Source: Flavobacterium hankyongi (lineage in GTDB: Bacteria; Bacteroidota; Bacteroidia; Flavobacteriales; Flavobacteriaceae). From it: DNA of 64,000 nt. The notes beneath the pieces were generated by a model that was not told the DNA's origin, did no database searches, and was given only the letters and a program-made list of their open reading frames with translations. Positions 61,215-64,000 of the stretch are shown here, piece after piece (positions within the stretch are counted from its first letter, which is position 1; each line of letters starts with the position of its first letter). The position numbers and the translations under genes are program-made. The stretch covers positions 3,224,001 to 3,288,000 of the forward strand of contig NZ_CP085725.1 in NCBI RefSeq assembly GCF_036840915.1. The letters are read 5' to 3'.

Positions 61215-62039
61215 ATGTCAGTAAGAAAATTAAAACCTATTACCCCGGGTCAGCGTTTTAGAGTTGTTAATGGTTTTGACGCCATTACAACTGATAAGCC
61301 GGAGCGTTCATTAATAGCACCGATAAAAAACTCAGGAGGTAGAAATAGTCAAGGAAAAATGACCATGCGTTACACAGGTGGTGGTCACAAACAAAGATAT
61401 CGTATCATTGATTTCAAAAGAACTAAAGATGGTATTCCAGCTACAGTGAAATCAATCGAGTATGATCCAAACAGAACTGCTTTTATCGCATTATTAGCTT
61501 ATGCAGATGGTGCTAAAACGTATATCATTGCTCAAAATGGTTTGCAAGTAGGTCAAAAAGTGGTATCAGGTGCTGATGCAGCTCCAGAAATTGGTAACAC
61601 TTTACCATTAAGTAAAATCCCTCTAGGTACAGTTATTTCTTGTATCGAATTACGTCCAGGTCAAGGTGCGGTTATCGCTCGTTCTGCAGGTACATTCGCG
61701 CAATTAATGGCTCGTGATGGTAAATATGCTACTATCAAAATGCCTTCTGGAGAAACTAGACTTATTTTGTTAACTTGTTCTGCAACAATTGGTGCAGTAT
61801 CTAACTCAGATCACCAGTTAATCGTTTCTGGTAAAGCAGGTAGATCTAGATGGTTAGGTAGAAGACCTAGAACGAGACCAGTAGCGATGAACCCAGTTGA
61901 TCACCCAATGGGAGGTGGTGAAGGACGTTCATCTGGAGGTCACCCACGTTCAAGAAAAGGTTTACCAGCTAAAGGTTACAGAACCCGTGCTAAACAAAAC
62001 CCGAGCAACAAGTATATTGTAGAACGTAGAAAGAAATAA
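61215..62039 (+). CDS. rplB: 50S ribosomal protein L2
   Basis: 274 residues: [45 protein letters not shown], and the conserved C-terminal [30 protein letters not shown] with the His essential for peptidyl transfer. Largest protein of the inner 50S. Follows rplW and precedes rpsS by 6 nt. Confidence 0.98.
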   Translation: MSVRKLKPITPGQRFRVVNGFDAITTDKPERSLIAPIKNSGGRNSQGKMTMRYTGGGHKQRYRIIDFKRTKDGIPATVKSIEYDPNRTAFIALLAYADGAKTYIIAQNGLQVGQKVVSGADAAPEIGNTLPLSKIPLGTVISCIELRPGQGAVIARSAGTFAQLMARDGKYATIKMPSGETRLILLTCSATIGAVSNSDHQLIVSGKAGRSRWLGRRPRTRPVAMNPVDHPMGGGEGRSSGGHPRSRKGLPAKGYRTRAKQNPSNKYIVERRKK

Positions 62040-62045
62040 TAAGAT

Positions 62046-62324
62046 ATGGCACGTTCATTAAAAAAAGGACCTTTCGTACACTATAAATTAGAGAAGAAAG
62101 TACAAGAAAATATCGAAGGTGGTAACAAAGGAGTTGTTAAGACTTGGTCTAGAGCTTCAATGATTACTCCTGATTTCGTAGGACAAACAATAGCAGTTCA
62201 CAACGGTCGTCAATTTGTTCCAGTATATGTTACTGAAAACATGGTAGGACACAAGTTAGGTGAATTTTCACCAACAAGATCTTTTAGAGGTCACGCTGGA
62301 GCTAAAAATAAAGGTAAAAAATAA
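62046..62324 (+). CDS. rpsS: 30S ribosomal protein S19
   Basis: 92 residues: [66 protein letters not shown] in pieces are diagnostic. Part of the 30S head with S13. In order with E. coli: rplB, rpsS, rplV, rpsC. Confidence 0.98.
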   Translation: MARSLKKGPFVHYKLEKKVQENIEGGNKGVVKTWSRASMITPDFVGQTIAVHNGRQFVPVYVTENMVGHKLGEFSPTRSFRGHAGAKNKGKK

Positions 62325-62332
62325 AAGAAGAC

Positions 62333-62743
62333 ATGGGAGTTCGTAAAAGAGAAACGGCAGAAGCAAGAAAAGAGGCTAACAAGTCTTTAGCATTTGCTAA
62401 ATTGAATAACTGCCCTACTTCACCTAGAAAAATGCGCTTAGTAGCAGACTTGGTAAGAGGTCAGAAAGTTGAGAATGCACTAAATATATTAAGATTTAGT
62501 CAAAAAGAAGCTTCAAGAAAATTAGAAAAACTATTATTATCTGCAATCAACAACTGGGAGCAAAAAAATAGTGAAGGTAATGTAGCTGAAGCAGGCTTAT
62601 TTGTAAAAGAGATCAAAGTAGACGGTGGTATGATGTTAAAAAGACTTCGTCCAGCTCCACAAGGTCGCGCACACAGAATTAGAAAACGCTCAAATCACGT
62701 AACAATCGTTTTAGGAGCTATTAATAACACACAAAGCAATTAA
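62333..62743 (+). CDS. rplV: 50S ribosomal protein L22
   Basis: 136 residues: [31 protein letters not shown] and the tunnel loop [31 protein letters not shown]-terminal extension ([23 protein letters not shown]) longer than in E. coli, as usual in this phylum. Confidence 0.98.
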   Translation: MGVRKRETAEARKEANKSLAFAKLNNCPTSPRKMRLVADLVRGQKVENALNILRFSQKEASRKLEKLLLSAINNWEQKNSEGNVAEAGLFVKEIKVDGGMMLKRLRPAPQGRAHRIRKRSNHVTIVLGAINNTQSN

Positions 62744-62748
62744 TAAAG

Positions 62749-63489
62749 ATGGGACAAAAGACAAATCCAATCGGAAATCGCCTTGGTATCATCAGAGGAT
62801 GGGATTCTAACTGGTATGGTGGAAATGACTACGGTGATAAAATCGCCGAGGACTACAAAATCAGAAAGTACATTCATGCTCGTTTATCAAAAGCTAGTGT
62901 ATCAAAAGTAATCATCGAGAGAACTTTAAAGCTTGTAACCGTTACTATCACTACTGCTAGACCTGGTATCATTATCGGAAAAGGTGGACAAGAGGTAGAC
63001 AAGTTAAAAGAAGAGCTTAAGAAAATTACTGACAAAGAGGTTCAAATCAACATCTTTGAAATCAAAAGACCTGAGTTAGATGCTTATTTAGTTGCAAATA
63101 GTATCTGTCGTCAAATTGAAAGCCGTATTTCTTACAGAAGAGCTATCAAAATGGCAATCGCTGCATCAATGAGAATGAATGCAGAAGGAATCAAAGTAAT
63201 GATTTCTGGTCGTTTAAACGGAGCTGAAATGGCACGTTCAGAAAGTTTCAAAGAAGGACGTATTCCTCTATCAACTTTCAGAGCAGACATCGATTATGCT
63301 TTAGCTGAGGCTCACACTACTTATGGTAGAATGGGTGTTAAAGTTTGGATCATGAAAGGTGAAGTTTACGGAAAGAGAGATCTTTCTCCACTTGTAGGTA
63401 TGGATAAAAAAGCTGCAGCTGGTAAAGGTGGTGATGCTCCAAGAGGAGGAAAGCCAAACGGTAAACAAGGAGCTCGTAAGAGAAAGTAA
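62749..63489 (+). CDS. rpsC: 30S ribosomal protein S3
   Basis: 246 residues: [25 protein letters not shown], the KH domain with [17 protein letters not shown], and the C-terminal domain [33 protein letters not shown]. The tail after about residue 215 ([28 protein letters not shown]) is a low-complexity basic extension. Follows rplV by 5 nt. Confidence 0.98.
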   Translation: MGQKTNPIGNRLGIIRGWDSNWYGGNDYGDKIAEDYKIRKYIHARLSKASVSKVIIERTLKLVTVTITTARPGIIIGKGGQEVDKLKEELKKITDKEVQINIFEIKRPELDAYLVANSICRQIESRISYRRAIKMAIAASMRMNAEGIKVMISGRLNGAEMARSESFKEGRIPLSTFRADIDYALAEAHTTYGRMGVKVWIMKGEVYGKRDLSPLVGMDKKAAAGKGGDAPRGGKPNGKQGARKRK

Positions 63490-63507
63490 TTTTTAAATTA
63501 AAGAAAA

Positions 63508-63933
63508 ATGTTACAGCCTAAAAGAACAAAATACCGTAAGGTACAAAAAGGTAGAATGAAAGGGAACTCTAATAGAGGGCATGAACTTTCAAATGGAATG
63601 TTTGGAATTAAATCTGTACATGAAGATGGTGCTTTCTTAACGTCTCGTCAAATTGAGGCAGCTCGTATCGCAGCTACTCGTTACATGAAACGTGAAGGAC
63701 AATTATGGATTAAAATTTTCCCAGATAAGCCAATTACAAAGAAACCTCTTGAGGTACGTATGGGTAAAGGTAAAGGTGCAGTTGAATACTGGGCTGCTGT
63801 TGTTAAACCAGGAAGAATTATGTTTGAGGTAGGTGGTGTGCCACTAGCTGTTGCAAAAGAGGCTTTACGTCTTGCAGCACAAAAATTACCAGTAAAAACT
63901 AAATTCGTCGTTGCTAGAGATTTCGAAGCATAA
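63508..63933 (+). CDS. rplP: 50S ribosomal protein L16
   Basis: 141 residues: [67 protein letters not shown] and [27 protein letters not shown]. Near the A site of the 50S. The order rpsC-rplP-rpmC is the same as in E. coli. Confidence 0.98.
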   Translation: MLQPKRTKYRKVQKGRMKGNSNRGHELSNGMFGIKSVHEDGAFLTSRQIEAARIAATRYMKREGQLWIKIFPDKPITKKPLEVRMGKGKGAVEYWAAVVKPGRIMFEVGGVPLAVAKEALRLAAQKLPVKTKFVVARDFEA

Positions 63934-63944
63934 TAAATAAGATT

Positions 63945-64000
63945 ATGAAACAATCAGAAATTAAAAATCTATCTGCAGCTGAGTTACAAGAGAAGCTAGT
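63945..64000 (+). CDS. rpmC: 50S ribosomal protein L29, 5' part only
   Basis: ATG at 63945 followed by 17 more complete codons reading MKQSEIKNLSAAELQEKL, then cut by the window end. Position after rplP and the sequence match the L29 N-terminus. It is too short to judge further. Confidence 0.9.
   Translation, partial: MKQSEIKNLSAAELQEKL

Overview
The window is an AT-rich chromosomal segment of a member of the Bacteroidota, most likely a Flavobacterium. The evidence is: several exported proteins ending in type IX secretion (T9SS) sorting domains, a SusC/SusD pair, a LytS-type kinase with Y_Y_Y and Reg_prop modules, very few Shine-Dalgarno sequences, and many promoters of the Bacteroidota form (a -7 box TAnnTTTG, sometimes with a TTG at -33). 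I see no rRNA, tRNA, CRISPR array, intact insertion sequence or prophage.

Layout. 1-1452: 5' part of a secreted Ig/NHL-repeat protein, divergent from a histidine kinase and LuxR-type regulator (1587-4210). 4211-4661: gene-free, possibly decayed. 4662-11399: a FabH-like ketosynthase, a LytS/LytTR two-component pair followed by a T9SS RCC1-repeat protein, and a truncated globin. 11470-15315: gcvP and a UbiA-like membrane protein. 15624-21578: a giant T9SS adhesin-like protein. 21797-22081: a small cystatin-like protein. 22126-25951: a tight minus-strand operon (small membrane protein, DUF2071, DUF393, TIGR01777 epimerase, SRPBCC) behind a GbsR/MarR-type regulator. Two nearly identical 28-bp palindromes lie in front of the regulator gene and in front of the operon.

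26074-34619: an M3 peptidase, then purine genes (purE and purK with a small secreted protein between them; hpt and adk on the other strand), a CNNM/CorC-type membrane protein and obgE, which has an unusually strong Shine-Dalgarno sequence. 34770-41373: an S46 dipeptidyl-peptidase (DPP7-like), a TPR protein, a two-gene secreted-protein operon and the murein-recycling ligase mpl. 41374-48738: a DUF1287 lipoprotein, a plus-strand run of radC, an ABC transporter with a histidine-rich loop, a DUF3299-like protein, a YjjG-type phosphatase and an exported unknown, then rarA and a rhomboid protease. 48774-56006: rlmB, the SusC/SusD pair and an Omp85-type protein.

56178-64000: ribosomal protein genes rpsL-rpsG-fusA-rpsJ, then rplC-rplD-rplW-rplB-rpsS-rplV-rpsC-rplP-rpmC (cut by the window end). 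tuf is absent between fusA and rpsJ. A 14-bp perfect palindrome overlaps the promoter of the rplC part.

The most interesting signals are regulatory: the GbsR-type operator pair with its uncharacterised operon, the palindrome at the rplC promoter, the strong Shine-Dalgarno of obgE, the set of genes whose -7 box sits only 2-8 nt before the start codon (predicted leaderless mRNAs), and a palindrome in front of the fabH-like gene.
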